64,000 bases of DNA from Chondrus crispus (lineage: Eukaryota; Rhodophyta; Florideophyceae; Gigartinales; Gigartinaceae). The stretch is taken from positions 248,001-312,000 of the forward strand of contig NW_005178572.1 of NCBI RefSeq assembly GCF_000350225.1, read 5' to 3'. Below the pieces are notes generated by a model. That model saw only the letters and a list, made by a program, of their open reading frames with translations. It made no database searches and was not told the origin of the DNA. Positions 9,677 through 20,093 of the stretch are shown in pieces. Every line of letters begins with the position of its first letter. Within the stretch, counting starts at the first letter, position 1. A program made the translations under genes and the position numbers.

Positions 9677-12600
9677 TCAAGAGTGAACGTCCGCGTTCAC
9701 TTCTGAGGTAAGGTCTCTCCCTGTACGCGCTCGGAGTCTTCGTGCGTAACGAGACACCAACTCCTCGGGGATGTGGGTACGCGCTGTCCATGTGGGAGCG
9801 TCATAGTCTGCCCACTTAATGAGGAACTCCGTAGTTCCATCCTCCATGACGCGATGCTTGAGTAGCCGTTCGACAGCATACTGTGTGCCTTCATTGATCT
9901 TGTCGGCAAGGTCCTCGGGGGTAGTCGTGCTCGCCCTTGGCACGTTCGCCGGCGGGGGTGCGTAGACGCAGCGGTCTGCCGAGACGCGCTCTGTAACTCC
10001 ATCACGATCGATCGTGATAGTGCGCTGGTCGTTCGCGAGAACTCGGTACGGTCCGACAGCAGGGGAGGCCAGCTTGTTCGATGTCTTCCCCCCATCGGTG
10101 GGGTTCAGATATACGTATTCTCCGGGACGGAGCCGGGAATTAATACGTCTTATGCGCTTATCGAAGTCGCGCTTGTAGCGAGCCTGCGTCCGACGCAGGC
10201 TCCCGTAGGCCTTCTGGATAGTGGAGTCCAAGGTCTTGAGAAACTCGGCACGTTGGTTCCCCCTATCGGAAGGGGGCGCGTCGCCGTCCGCCCGTCGGAG
10301 AGAGAACTCCGGCGGTGGCCTGCTGAGCACGAGCTCAAACGGCGTGGTGCGTGTGGTGCGATGTACGTGGGAGTTGTACGCGTACGTAAGCGGCCCCACG
10401 TACACGTCCCAGTCGTCCTGGTGTTCACCCACGTAGTTCCTCAGCATCGAGGCGATTGTTCGGTTATATCGCTCGACTTGCCCGTTCGTCTGGGGATGGT
10501 ACGCCGAAGTGTACAAATTCGTTATCCCCAGAGCACGGCACGTGCTGTGGAAGAACTTGGCATTAAACTGAGGGCCGTTGTCCGAAAGCAACGTGCGAGG
10601 GACGCCATACTTGAAAACCCACGAGTCGCAGAACGCAACTGCGACCGTGTACGCTGTTATCGTGCGGAGCGCAACGACTTGCGTCAGCTTACTGAAGCGG
10701 TCCGTAATCACGAGCAGGAATCGTTTCCCTGTCTTCGTCTTGGGGAGCGGCCCCAAGATGTCGATGGCGAGGCTCTCGAGAGGTCTCGTAGCTGGGAATA
10801 ATCTCAATCGATTGAGATGTTTCCTCAGCTTAACCTGGTTCATCGCGCAGGTCCGACACCCTCGCACCGTGGCTGCCACGTCTGCAGCCAGGTGGGGCCA
10901 GTAGTACTCGCGTCGAAGTGCGTAGTACATACGGTTCTGGCCCGGGTGCCCGGCGATGGCCGGGTTGTGGCACAGGCGAAGGAGCCTGGCGCGAAGCGTC
11001 CGAGGCACCACCACCTGTACGGTGTCAGGATCGAAGGGGTGTCTCCGTTTGAGCACCCCTTGGTGGTCTTCGAAGAACGCGCAGTCTCGAGACTCGGACT
11101 GTCGTGCCAAAACGGTTTGGCAGAAGTCATCCACGCGTTGCTCCTCGACTATCTCCTCTATCGTAAGAGGGGCCGGAAGGTTGTCCTGTGGTGGGGCGAC
11201 CGGGGAGTCGAGCGCGCCAGCCTCGGGGTCTTCGGCGCGCTGGATGTCGGCGGCGTCGAACTCGTCGTTCTCCTCCCAAAACGAATTGGGTCCTTGGAGA
11301 GCGGGGGCTTCGTCGTCGCCTCGCGGTTCGTCGCGCGTCCGTACGCGCGGCCTTGTTCGGGCTTCGGCTTGGTTCCGTGTCGTTACGAAGACATGGACGG
11401 CCTGATGATCACAGCTCGCGGTACAGGCGTGGTCCGCGAGCTCATTCGATACGTCTCGAACGGTCGTGCCCCCGTCGAAAGTGGGAATGTCGTCATCCAC
11501 CTCGACGGTGAGGCGAGGTTCATCGGCGACACGAGGCGACACGAGGCGTGACAGGGCATCGGGCACCTGATGCACGCGCCCGGGGCGGTATTGGATGGTG
11601 AAATCGTATTCAGCCAGACGTAGCCGCCACCGGGTGAGTCTTCCCGAGCTCTCCGTGAGCGACATGAGCCATCGGAGGGCGTCGTGATCCGTCCGGACGG
11701 TGAACTTGGGTCCCTCGATGTACGGCCGCAGTGTGCAGACGGCCCACACCACGGCGAAGCACTCACGCTCCGTAGCGCTGTAGTTCCGTTCGCTATCGCT
11801 TAGCGAGTACGACCAGTACCCAACGGGGCGCCAATCGTTTGGCTCGTCGTGCTCCTGTAGGAGGGTGCACCCGAGTTGATATGCACTGGCGTCAGTGTCC
11901 AACAGGTACGGTCGGCCGTACCGTGATAGCGCGAGGATCGGCGGGGAGATCATCGCCGCCTTCAGGCTTTCGAAAGCCTGAAGCTGAACCTCCGTTGGGT
12001 TATCGAAATCGTGATCCGAGTCCTTGCGCGTTATATCGGTTAACGGACGGGCAACCTTCGAGAAGCCTTTGACGAAGCGACGATACACGTTACACGCCCC
12101 GAGGAACGAGCGCACCTGCGTCAGCGTCCTCGGGAACGTGAACGTCTTGAAGGCGTCGATTGCCGTATCAGCCACGCTCAACTTACCTGGGGATATAACG
12201 TGCCCCAGGTAGTGCACCTTCGGACGGAAGAAGCTGCACTTCTTGAGCTTGAGGGAGATGCCGGCACTCCGCAACAAGCTCAAGACGGTATCCAGATGCC
12301 TTGCGTGTTCCGCGTCCGTACGCGAGAACACGATAACGTCATCGAGATAGACGAGGCATATTTGCCAGCGGACTCCGGAGAGTATGATATCGAGGGCACG
12401 TTGGAAGGTGGCCGGTGCCCCTTTCAATCCAAACGGCATGCGCAAATGGCGGTACGTACCCATATGTGTCGTGAAGGTAGTCTTATCCCGGTCCTCCGGA
12501 GCGACCGGGATCTGCCAATAACCGGAATTGTAGTCCAGCGTCGTAAAGACGGCTGCATCTCCTAACGAGTCGATGCAGTCGTCCATACTCGGCAGCGGAT

Positions 12601-14260
12601 ACGAATCCGCTACAGTCTTTGCGTTGAGACGCCGGTAGTCCACGCAGAACCGAAGAGAGCCGTCTTTCTTCGGTACGAGCACCACCGGGGACGCCCACTC
12701 GGTGCTTGCGGGCTCGATAACCCCTGCGTTCAACATCTTGTTGACCTCCTTCGCGACCATTTCGCGCATGGCCGGGCCCTTTCGATAGGGCATAGAACGA
12801 ATTGGTTTCGTTCCCGGTTCGAGGGGAATGCGGTGCTCTGTGGCTTGGATCGTTCCGAGCGCACCGCTCCACAGACTCGAGTGCTTACGGAGCATTTCGA
12901 GCACGTGGCCACGGAGCTTGTCATCGTCGATGTATGACAAGTCAATCTCTTTTTCCGAATTCATCGGTGGATTTTCGGGATCCTTCTGCTGGGGGGGTAC
13001 AGTACCCTCCGCCGTCGGTTGGGATATAGGTGACCGTTCGTCCGGGTCAACCCCTTCACTCCCAGCGGTTGCCTTCTCGTCGGAGCTGGATCGGCCAGCT
13101 CCGACCTCTCCGACTTGATCGGTCAAGTCGGTCAGGTGCAACGCGAGCGCGGCCCCCTCAGCGACTCGACGTTCGGGCGTGAGGATCGCAAGGGGGTTGC
13201 GCTTCGCGTATCCCACGACGGTGTGCTTCGGAAGCCGCCTCTCCCGTCGCGAGAAGTTCGCGACGATGACTTCGAATGTCTGGTTCGGCAGGACTTCCGC
13301 GACGCCATTCGTCAGCCTCACTCCATGGCGGTGTTGGAGTGAGGGCTTGGGCTCCAGGAACACGAGACCCCTCCCCGCGGTTGTCACGCGCACACGGGCT
13401 TGCGACATCGCGGGGATGGTAACCCAGCGGGCGATTCGGATCGCCTGCGGGGCCTCCTCGCGTACCTCCGGACGACTCATTTGGCGACCGTGTCGCCTAG
13501 TCGGGGAAGTTGGTTCCCCCTTCCCATCGACGATGGCTACCGAGCCACCGTGACGAAGTTCGAGCTTCTGTCCGTCGATGTCGATGCTGCGTACGTGCGC
13601 ATCAATGAACGCGGTCCCAAGTAGAACGGGAACAGCGAGTTGTTCGGCCACTACGAAAGGTATGCGGAACGTCGTGTTCCGCAGCTGGACCGCGAGGCGG
13701 ACGACCGCCGTAAGTCGAAGCGGGTTACTGTTCGCGCCAGCCAGGCGTGGTAATGGCGCGTCCCGTATTACGTAGCGGGCCCAGTCGGGAGGGAGGTCGG
13801 CCTTCCTCACCAAGTTGTAGCCCGAGCACGTGTCGACGGCGATCGTGTGGGGCTTAAATGCGTTGCCTTTGGTGGCCACGGAGCCCAAGACGTTATATAT
13901 TTTCGACGTCATGAGGCATACGAGGCCATCGACCACCTTGGGCGCGACCTTATCGGTGAGGTCGTTCCGCCGGGGCCTTCGACTTCGGCGTTGGCCCCTC
14001 TTGCGTTTCCTTCGGCTCGAGCCGGGGGACGTTCGTGTCTTAGTGACGCCCGTCCAGGTGCTGGAGTCCGTACGAGGCGGACATTTCGTCGGCGACCTTG
14101 GGCTCACCGGGGTCAGGAGGTCGACCGACTCGTGTCGGTCGGCGTTAACCGCGTCTCGCTCGTTGCGCTTCACTGGGATGTCGGGTGTCCCTGTGGTGCC
14201 TTCCTCCAACATCGGGTCTACGTGGGCCTCGGTGTTGGGTTTCTCCTGCAATGTCGACAT
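9677..14260 (-). CDS. pol: Pol polyprotein of RE2: protease-RT-RNase H-integrase-chromodomain
   Basis: A 1527-residue unbroken frame from the ATG at 14260, about 140 bp after the gag stop and in another frame. A basic N-terminus precedes the protease, whose active site reads DTCSG (residues 143-147) where DTGA or DSGA is usual. RT has FCVDYRRLN and YLDD (638-641). RNase H follows with DTDAS, an E in ATEREC and TDHDALRW. Integrase has an HHCC zinc finger and catalytic D1167, D1227 and E1263, a D-D-35-E spacing, then a GPY motif. The C-terminus holds a chromodomain-like segment that lacks the usual WEP. All hallmarks indicate Ty3/Gypsy, chromovirus type. The enzyme copies genomic RNA and inserts the cDNA; the chromodomain is thought to steer integration to marked chromatin. 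Confidence 0.93.
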   Translation of the reverse strand: MSTLQEKPNTEAHVDPMLEEGTTGTPDIPVKRNERDAVNADRHESVDLLTPVSPRSPTKCPPRTDSSTWTGVTKTRTSPGSSRRKRKRGQRRSRRPRRNDLTDKVAPKVVDGLVCLMTSKIYNVLGSVATKGNAFKPHTIAVDTCSGYNLVRKADLPPDWARYVIRDAPLPRLAGANSNPLRLTAVVRLAVQLRNTTFRIPFVVAEQLAVPVLLGTAFIDAHVRSIDIDGQKLELRHGGSVAIVDGKGEPTSPTRRHGRQMSRPEVREEAPQAIRIARWVTIPAMSQARVRVTTAGRGLVFLEPKPSLQHRHGVRLTNGVAEVLPNQTFEVIVANFSRRERRLPKHTVVGYAKRNPLAILTPERRVAEGAALALHLTDLTDQVGEVGAGRSSSDEKATAGSEGVDPDERSPISQPTAEGTVPPQQKDPENPPMNSEKEIDLSYIDDDKLRGHVLEMLRKHSSLWSGALGTIQATEHRIPLEPGTKPIRSMPYRKGPAMREMVAKEVNKMLNAGVIEPASTEWASPVVLVPKKDGSLRFCVDYRRLNAKTVADSYPLPSMDDCIDSLGDAAVFTTLDYNSGYWQIPVAPEDRDKTTFTTHMGTYRHLRMPFGLKGAPATFQRALDIILSGVRWQICLVYLDDVIVFSRTDAEHARHLDTVLSLLRSAGISLKLKKCSFFRPKVHYLGHVISPGKLSVADTAIDAFKTFTFPRTLTQVRSFLGACNVYRRFVKGFSKVARPLTDITRKDSDHDFDNPTEVQLQAFESLKAAMISPPILALSRYGRPYLLDTDASAYQLGCTLLQEHDEPNDWRPVGYWSYSLSDSERNYSATERECFAVVWAVCTLRPYIEGPKFTVRTDHDALRWLMSLTESSGRLTRWRLRLAEYDFTIQYRPGRVHQVPDALSRLVSPRVADEPRLTVEVDDDIPTFDGGTTVRDVSNELADHACTASCDHQAVHVFVTTRNQAEARTRPRVRTRDEPRGDDEAPALQGPNSFWEENDEFDAADIQRAEDPEAGALDSPVAPPQDNLPAPLTIEEIVEEQRVDDFCQTVLARQSESRDCAFFEDHQGVLKRRHPFDPDTVQVVVPRTLRARLLRLCHNPAIAGHPGQNRMYYALRREYYWPHLAADVAATVRGCRTCAMNQVKLRKHLNRLRLFPATRPLESLAIDILGPLPKTKTGKRFLLVITDRFSKLTQVVALRTITAYTVAVAFCDSWVFKYGVPRTLLSDNGPQFNAKFFHSTCRALGITNLYTSAYHPQTNGQVERYNRTIASMLRNYVGEHQDDWDVYVGPLTYAYNSHVHRTTRTTPFELVLSRPPPEFSLRRADGDAPPSDRGNQRAEFLKTLDSTIQKAYGSLRRTQARYKRDFDKRIRRINSRLRPGEYVYLNPTDGGKTSNKLASPAVGPYRVLANDQRTITIDRDGVTERVSADRCVYAPPPANVPRASTTTPEDLADKINEGTQYAVERLLKHRVMEDGTTEFLIKWADYDAPTWTARTHIPEELVSRYARRLRARTGRDLTSEVNADVHS

Positions 14261-14399
14261 TGCTGGAGTCCCCGTGCTCGAATCCGATAGCGGGGGATGT
14301 ATTATCGGACAATACCCCCGTGTCCTTGGCCAGCACGCGGGGACCGGTCTAGTTCATAGGGAAAAGACGGCTCACGCGACCGCGTGTACGTAACCGTCT

Positions 14400-16970
14400 T
14401 TACCCTTTTTTCGAACTACCGGTGCTATCGGAGCTACCCCCCTGGCTATCGACGGCCAGGTCTTCTCCGGGTAGCCGGCCGCGTGGGTCGGGACTATTCC
14501 TCCCCTGCGGCTCGGCAGCCTTGGCGAAGTACTCCGGTACTTCCGGGCCTTTACCTGCGGCGTCCGGTCGTCGCAGGATATGGGGAACGAAGCGGGTCGG
14601 CTCTCCTTCGTGACCCTCCGTGGGTAGGGGGTACGGATCCTCTACCCAGTCTTGCAGGTACATTATCGCATTCTGTACCTGTTGGGGTAACCGAGAACGG
14701 TCTCGGTCCCCTCTCCCTCCTTGGCGGGGGTACCTTGTGGCGGCCTGGCGGTAGTCGGGCCGATCCCGACGATCGAGTTCGGCACGACGATACCCGCCTC
14801 GACGGGGGGCGAAGCGAGCGCTCGCACCCGACCGATTCGGGAAACCTTGACGCGGGGGACGACCCTCGCCGACCGCTTGCCGGAGTAAATTGCGCGCCCC
14901 AGGGCGCGTCTCCATCTGGTAGCGGTAGTTCCTGTACGCCGTGAACATTCGTTGTTCCGGCGACAGGAACGGGCAGGCGTACATGGCGTGTCCGTACGTA
15001 CGACATAGCCAGCACACGTACGCGCTGCCGTCCGTTGAGGCGAAGGTCGCCCCGTGACGCGCCTCCTCATCGGTGAGGAGGGGCACGCGAGGGGCTTCAC
15101 CCCCGGTATCTCGGTTTGAGATGTCGAGCTCAGCGACCCGGGGGTCCGTACCTCTGGGTGCTCTTGGAGTGGCCGCGAACGCGGTCGCGTAGCTCGACGT
15201 CGTTCCGGTCGACATCGGTGAAGGGGGTCGACCCCCTACCGGCCCTGCTCCTTGTATAATGAGGACAGGGTCGGCCTGCCACTCATCCTCCCCGACATGG
15301 AGGGTAGAGGCGGGCGAACTTGTTGCGGCGGACTTCGTAGTCCTGCCAGCCCTCCCTGCCGGTTTCGAATCCGGCAGAGGTAAACCGCGTCGAGCGCGGT
15401 AAGTGGTTCCTTCTGCTGTTGCGATACGGCGGATGGTCGGCAGATCGGTCTTCTGGCGGCTCGGCAGCCGCTGCACTGTCTCGGAAACTGCGGCACGGGT
15501 CGCAGGAGCGAGTCCCCGCACGAAGTAGTGCGCGAGGGACTGTTCGGAGAACACTGCCGTGCACCGGAACGCGGCCGTTTCGAGCCGGTCCGCGAACGTG
15601 CTCTCCGTTTCATGAGATTGCTGTCGCGCCTTGGCGACAGCGTCGTACGCTTCACCTAACACGTCGTCGGTTAGGTGGCGTTTCAGGAACTGGTTCACGA
15701 GTCCCGGCCAACTCACGTCGTCGTGTAGTTGGCCGGCGCGGAGGCCACGCATCGTATAACTCGTATACTGGCGCTCCGCGTCGCGCTCTAAGAAGTGCGC
15801 GAGGACTCTCACGGCAACACCTTCGGTCAGGTGTTGCGAGTTGAAGGTTATCCGAATATCCTTCAAGAACGGTAGGAGCTGGATCGGGTCCGTACCGTCA
15901 AAGCTCCTCATCGTGGGACGGATCCCACGGCAGCGTTGGACGTACTTCGCCATCCGTCCCGCGTCACCCGAGGTGACGAGCCTCGAGGTGTTATCCAAGC
16001 GGTACATACGATAGTCAGCGACGGCGCTGAACTCTTGGATCATCGTATGCACCGGCTCGAGCCCGGGCTCGGCGGGACCTAGCGTGCCGAAGGAGGTAAC
16101 CGGTAGCGTACGGACGTCTACCGGACCTGGATGCTCGGCATAACTCGCCGGCGGGTAGCCGCCCCAGCGGGGATCGACGGAGAACATCGGTTCTCCGGAT
16201 CCGCGGGCGGCTCCTCCACGGTCCTGTTCGTCCGCGTACGATACGCGGTCCATCTGCCGCCTACTTACGGGGATAGGCGGCAATGCTTGGGTCTCGGAGG
16301 CGAGATTCGTGCCCATCGGGGGACGGTTTCCTTCCGCAGTCCGACTGGCGTCGGCGCCAGTCGGACGCGAACCTTCTGGAGCGACGGCGCTCGGAGGTAC
16401 GGCACCACCGGGCCCTCTCGTGGGGGCACCCGGCAGCCTTGCGGCCATGGTCCGTTCCATGTCACGAGCACGCTGTCGCGTAGCGTTGAGCTCGGCGGAG
16501 AGGTGCGCGAACGCACCCAACTGCTCTGCTGACGGGGACGGTCGATCGTCGGGACGTCTCGTCGAGGTCTGCCTCGTGGGGCGACCTTGCCCGTGCAGTA
16601 CGGGCTGTGCGAGGCGTGAGTCTTCGACGAGCACCAGTCGCGAGTGTAACTCGTCGACTAGTGCTCGGAGATTCTCCAAGGACTGGCTGACTCGATCGAA
16701 CCTCCCTTCACGTAGGGAGCGGAGCTCGTCCATACATCGCGAGTAGACGGCGTCCGTCACGTCTATACGGAGTGAAGTACGGACTTCCTCGATATAGTCA
16801 GCTATGCGATCGAACATCGCAGCCGCTTGTCCTTCGGGGGACTCGGGCGACGGTTCGCGGTCTCGGAGACCAGCGTCGCCGTCGCCGAACGGCGGTGATG
16901 GTGCGTGCATAGCGGCCGCCCTCGGATCCGCCGGTTCGGACGGGATCGAGGTGGCGTATTCTTGACTCAT
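14400..16970 (-). CDS. gag: Gag of RE2
   Basis: An 856-residue structural protein from the ATG at 16970; the frame is open further upstream, but that part is leader and LTR sequence. The N-terminal third is acidic and helical with heptad-like stretches. The centre holds a capsid-like helical domain with FDGTDPIQLLPFLKDI, related to retrotransposon Gag domains. A canonical CX2CX4HX4C zinc knuckle begins at Cys653 for RNA packaging. The C-terminus is arginine/glycine-rich and ends in a serine-rich tail. There are no stops or frameshifts. gag and pol do not overlap (gag stop at 14400, pol ATG at 14260), so pol may be made by re-initiation or from its own mRNA rather than by a classical frameshift. 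Confidence 0.88.
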   Translation of the reverse strand: MSQEYATSIPSEPADPRAAAMHAPSPPFGDGDAGLRDREPSPESPEGQAAAMFDRIADYIEEVRTSLRIDVTDAVYSRCMDELRSLREGRFDRVSQSLENLRALVDELHSRLVLVEDSRLAQPVLHGQGRPTRQTSTRRPDDRPSPSAEQLGAFAHLSAELNATRQRARDMERTMAARLPGAPTRGPGGAVPPSAVAPEGSRPTGADASRTAEGNRPPMGTNLASETQALPPIPVSRRQMDRVSYADEQDRGGAARGSGEPMFSVDPRWGGYPPASYAEHPGPVDVRTLPVTSFGTLGPAEPGLEPVHTMIQEFSAVADYRMYRLDNTSRLVTSGDAGRMAKYVQRCRGIRPTMRSFDGTDPIQLLPFLKDIRITFNSQHLTEGVAVRVLAHFLERDAERQYTSYTMRGLRAGQLHDDVSWPGLVNQFLKRHLTDDVLGEAYDAVAKARQQSHETESTFADRLETAAFRCTAVFSEQSLAHYFVRGLAPATRAAVSETVQRLPSRQKTDLPTIRRIATAEGTTYRARRGLPLPDSKPAGRAGRTTKSAATSSPASTLHVGEDEWQADPVLIIQGAGPVGGRPPSPMSTGTTSSYATAFAATPRAPRGTDPRVAELDISNRDTGGEAPRVPLLTDEEARHGATFASTDGSAYVCWLCRTYGHAMYACPFLSPEQRMFTAYRNYRYQMETRPGARNLLRQAVGEGRPPRQGFPNRSGASARFAPRRGGYRRAELDRRDRPDYRQAATRYPRQGGRGDRDRSRLPQQVQNAIMYLQDWVEDPYPLPTEGHEGEPTRFVPHILRRPDAAGKGPEVPEYFAKAAEPQGRNSPDPRGRLPGEDLAVDSQGGSSDSTGSSKKG

Positions 16971-17027
16971 CTCAACGCGTACGGACGCGGAGGAAAAACA
17001 AAGTCTTCTCGGAAAGATCTCGGGGTC

Positions 17028-17045
17028 TTCTAGGTCGAGAGACCA
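17028..17045 (-). promoter_or_regulatory. Primer-binding site of RE2
   Basis: On the minus strand, one base after the LTR end, the sequence is TGGTCTCTCGACCTAGAA. It starts with TGG, the complement of the tRNA CCA tail. RE3 and RE4 carry the same 18-mer with one base changed. The matching tRNA was not identified. Confidence 0.75.
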
Positions 17046-17046
17046 C

Positions 17047-17747
17047 TGTAGCATAAACACCCCCCAGACGACTGGAGGTGTATGCGCAGTTCGACCTGTA
17101 GACCCCGGATCGGAGAAGGGGTGAAGCGGGCCAACCAGCGACGGAACCGGGCTCGGGCCCGGGTAGCGGTGGTAGAGCGGGAGCGAGCAAAGACGCGCGC
17201 ACGCACGAGCGGATCGACGCCTCGACGCCCCGGAGCAGCACTGGGTGACGTACCAGTGCTGACGGGCGGAGGCGGTTCCGTGCTCGCTCGCGTGCTGCGC
17301 GTCCACTCCGGCTCGGCTCCGACTAAACGCGCGCGAAGAGCGAAGGCGACGTTTAGAATAAGCTGGGTGGACTGACCTTGGCGGTCGGTTGAGGACAAGC
17401 CCGTGCTTGTCCCCCTACGCCGCCGCCGGTCCGCTCCGTATTTAATATACAAAACAATCTATCACAACACTACAGTACCGAGGTACTGTAGTGGGCTACT
17501 GTAGTGCAGGTCGGCCTGCACTGTAATACTGTCAGCTATGTCGAGGCTGACAGTACACGTATTACTCGTGGTGCGTGCGCGCTTCGTTCTCGCGCTGTAC
17601 ACGTGTGCACGTGTATGCACGCGTCCCTTGTCCCCGTGGTGTACACGTGGACACGCGCGGTTGTACTGTAGAGCTCGACGCTCTACAGTAGCTGATCTAG
17701 TTCTTGATCTAATCTAATTTAAAGCCCGAAGGGGGGGTTATGCTACA
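17047..17747 (-). repeat. 5' LTR of RE2
   Basis: Same sequence as 4574-5273 with roughly 20 differences by eye, and the same TGTAGCATAA/TTATGCTACA ends. In the element's direction it is the 5' LTR and should hold the promoter for gag-pol. The sequence after 17747 is unrelated to what precedes 4574, so no target-site duplication is visible. Confidence 0.92.
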
Positions 17748-18800
17748 CTGATGAGAGTGGATGAGAAAATGATATCAGGGCGGCACAGTTCAAATACCGT
17801 TCCAGTTAGGGATCTGTCTCTCCGTAGATTCGATTTATAGAATACGTCTCAGAAGTAAGACAATTTGAGGTATCGACAGGTTGCGATGCGAGACAACGCA
17901 TTTGCAATTGAAACTTGGATCCAGTTCCCTTCGAGCTTTAAGTGCTGGGAGGTACCGGTGTCCATAGGGTGCGGCTGCACTTTTGCAAGCGATGCCGGGT
18001 ATTGCTATTGTCTTGACAGAATGGATGATATACTGCATTCACTTCATACCTTGCACCCTCGCTGTTCCCGGCTTTTTGCAGTCCCGCTCATGAAAAGCTG
18101 GTGGACTTCTTCTCGATTGCAGGCGACCCTTGTTTATGAACACTGTGTGAGGAATAGATATAGCCTGCTCGTACCGTATAATAACTATGAGTGGATGTAC
18201 CACGGTGATGATGAATACAAGGCTGCTTTTTCGAAATCTCCACCATGTCTCGAACGACTTGACCTTCCTGCTGTCGTTCTGCTTCCGTGCCGAGATAGTA
18301 CAAAAGTCTGGGCAACCAGTAACCTGGAAGGCGCATCTGCTGCGGGCGATTTTCACAATGGAGTTCATGGTCATGCTTGGTGCATTCGGGTGTAACGAGG
18401 CGATAGGAGGCGGCCGTCTATTCCTGGTCAACAGACAGACAATTACTACTCTGGAAATTGTTTCATGGGAGTCATCTGTAGACATGGCGAGCTGTCATGT
18501 GAACTGTTTTTGCTCATGGTATTTCTGCATTAGCTCACGATTGACGAACATAACTTCATGATGGCAGATGGGCTGATCATTAGTAGCTCTGTATACTATT
18601 ATGCCTTCTGCGGGAGAGGACAAGTGAACACCTCACTGCAGTGTTCCCCCGCTGTACGTATACCACTTGGTCAACTGAACCAGTACGTGGACAACGGGGT
18701 ATGTTGACAGCGAAGGAAGCATTACTGTTTTCTAAAACGGTCCATTATCGTTTACTGGCGCAACGCAGCGGTCTTTTGCAATCTTAATTCCATCCGGCAC
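17748..18800. other. Unassigned, AT-richer sequence right of RE2
   Basis: Frames such as 17865-18395 (+) and 18039-18485 (-) overlap each other and show no recognisable domain. Composition differs from the GC-rich retroelements. It may be a worn DNA transposon, given the Tigger remnant next to it, but I see no motif that shows this. Confidence 0.4.
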
Positions 18801-19559
18801 TCATTTAAACTTCACTTCTTCCATTTTCCGCACACGTTTCAATAAAAAACCTGCCACTGTCAAAGCCTTTAACTCCTCTCCAATTCTGTAAAGCTCCTCC
18901 TCGGCATGACGTCGTTGCGACCCCCCTCCCATACTCTCTATACCCACGATTAATTCCCCATAATTTTCGATGGTCAGTTTCTCCGTCACCTCATCCTCCT
19001 CAACTGAATGTAGTAGACTATCTAAAGCCATCCGTTCAAAGCTTACACTATGCTCACTTAAGTCCCTCACCGCTTGATCAATCATTTCAAGTCGATCCTG
19101 TTATGTAATATCGACCCTGTTCTCTCTTTCTAGCCGAAACCCATTATTTAAATATTTCCCAATGCGGCTGTCAGGCATGGAATTCCGCTCTCCTCTCATT
19201 GAGCGTACGGCTGTAAGAATTTCGATGTTGTATAATGACAATATTACAGCGTCAATGTTGTCAAATACACGAATCGACAAACGTCCTCGGAAGTTCTCTT
19301 TAACCGCAACAATTGTACCTACACGTAAAGGCTGAATTCGACTTGTTGTGATTGGAGGGAGAACGCGTACTTCAAAATTTTGTAGATCTGGAAGTGACTC
19401 TTTTGTTCCGTGTTCGGAACATTTTTCAAAAAACAAAGTTATTTTCCAGTCGGTCGTGCGAGCAATGTAGCGATCTAGGCGCCACAACCAGCTAAAAATA
19501 AAACTTTCGGCATCTACTTTTCCTGTTCGCGTGGCATTCGAAACCAATTTCATGCCCAT
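18801..19559 (-). pseudogene. Dead Tigger/pogo-type transposase fragment
   Basis: Two stretches in the same frame (19559-19101 and 19085-18801), separated by a TAA stop, form the C-terminal half of a DDE-superfamily transposase of the pogo/Tigger (CENP-B/jerky-like) group. The diagnostic block LPP-x-TTSR-x-QPL is present at about residue 90, preceded by the segment that normally reads DNCSAHG. In this copy the second acidic position is changed within EKCSEHG, and the third aspartate after QPL is replaced by Arg. With both catalytic positions altered, a stop and no N-terminal DNA-binding part, it cannot be an active transposase. Identification is by motif memory, not alignment. Confidence 0.6.
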
Positions 19560-20093
19560 AATTTCCTAAAAATGTACGAGGGTGCGGCACGTTTCTAATC
19601 ATCATGAGAGGAGAGCGCTCTGTTCCGTCCGTATTACAGAATTCCAGAAATGAGGTTCTGGTCTTTTCCTTTTAAAACTATAAGCAGGTTTCTGCGACAA
19701 AGACATCCCGGCAGTTGACGATAGAATGGGCCCAATTTGTCGGCGTTCCAGACAATTTAGGGGCCGTCCTCAGCCATCTTTCACCACTATTGATGGCATT
19801 GTTGCAGAGATTGCAGACTCGTCCGCAGTCAAGGCCTCTCCATGCACACGTCGAAACTGGATGGTGTTCCGTTTTTAGGAGCGATTCACCCATCCATTCG
19901 AGAACTTCAAAGAACGCTCTTGATCATATGGCAGGGGGTTGTTGTCTTCGCGTGGCAGTATCTCTACTTGATGTCGAAGAAATATGCCATTATTTTGAAA
20001 TCCACGTACAAATTTGTGACACAACTACTGGTGCAGGGCAGTTCAAGACGGAGGTAGCGGAAAAGCGGTGCATTTTGAACGATGTAGGGGCAC
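19560..20093. other. Gene-free stretch left of RE3
   Basis: About 530 bases with only short frames of no recognisable content. It probably belongs to the same degraded transposon block as the Tigger remnant. Confidence 0.4.

Larger units (their letters stand above)
4574..17747 (-). mobile_element. RE2: complete Ty3/Gypsy element with antisense ORF
   Basis: Two LTRs of about 700 bp (4574-5273 and 17047-17747) bound an internal region. Read on the minus strand it contains PBS (17028-17045), gag (14400-16970), pol with chromodomain (9677-14260), a long 3' region and a polypurine tract next to 5273. The 3' region carries a plus-strand ORF (5637-7829), antisense to gag-pol. gag and pol are unbroken and the LTRs differ at roughly 20 positions by eye, so the element is fairly young. 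Flanks do not match: RE1 pol lies on the left and unrelated sequence on the right. Confidence 0.92.

Noticed and set aside
17865..18561. Possible DNA transposon or host gene in overlapping plus-strand frames
   Set aside because: I looked for DDE, helicase and zinc-finger motifs in all frames and saw none that was convincing.
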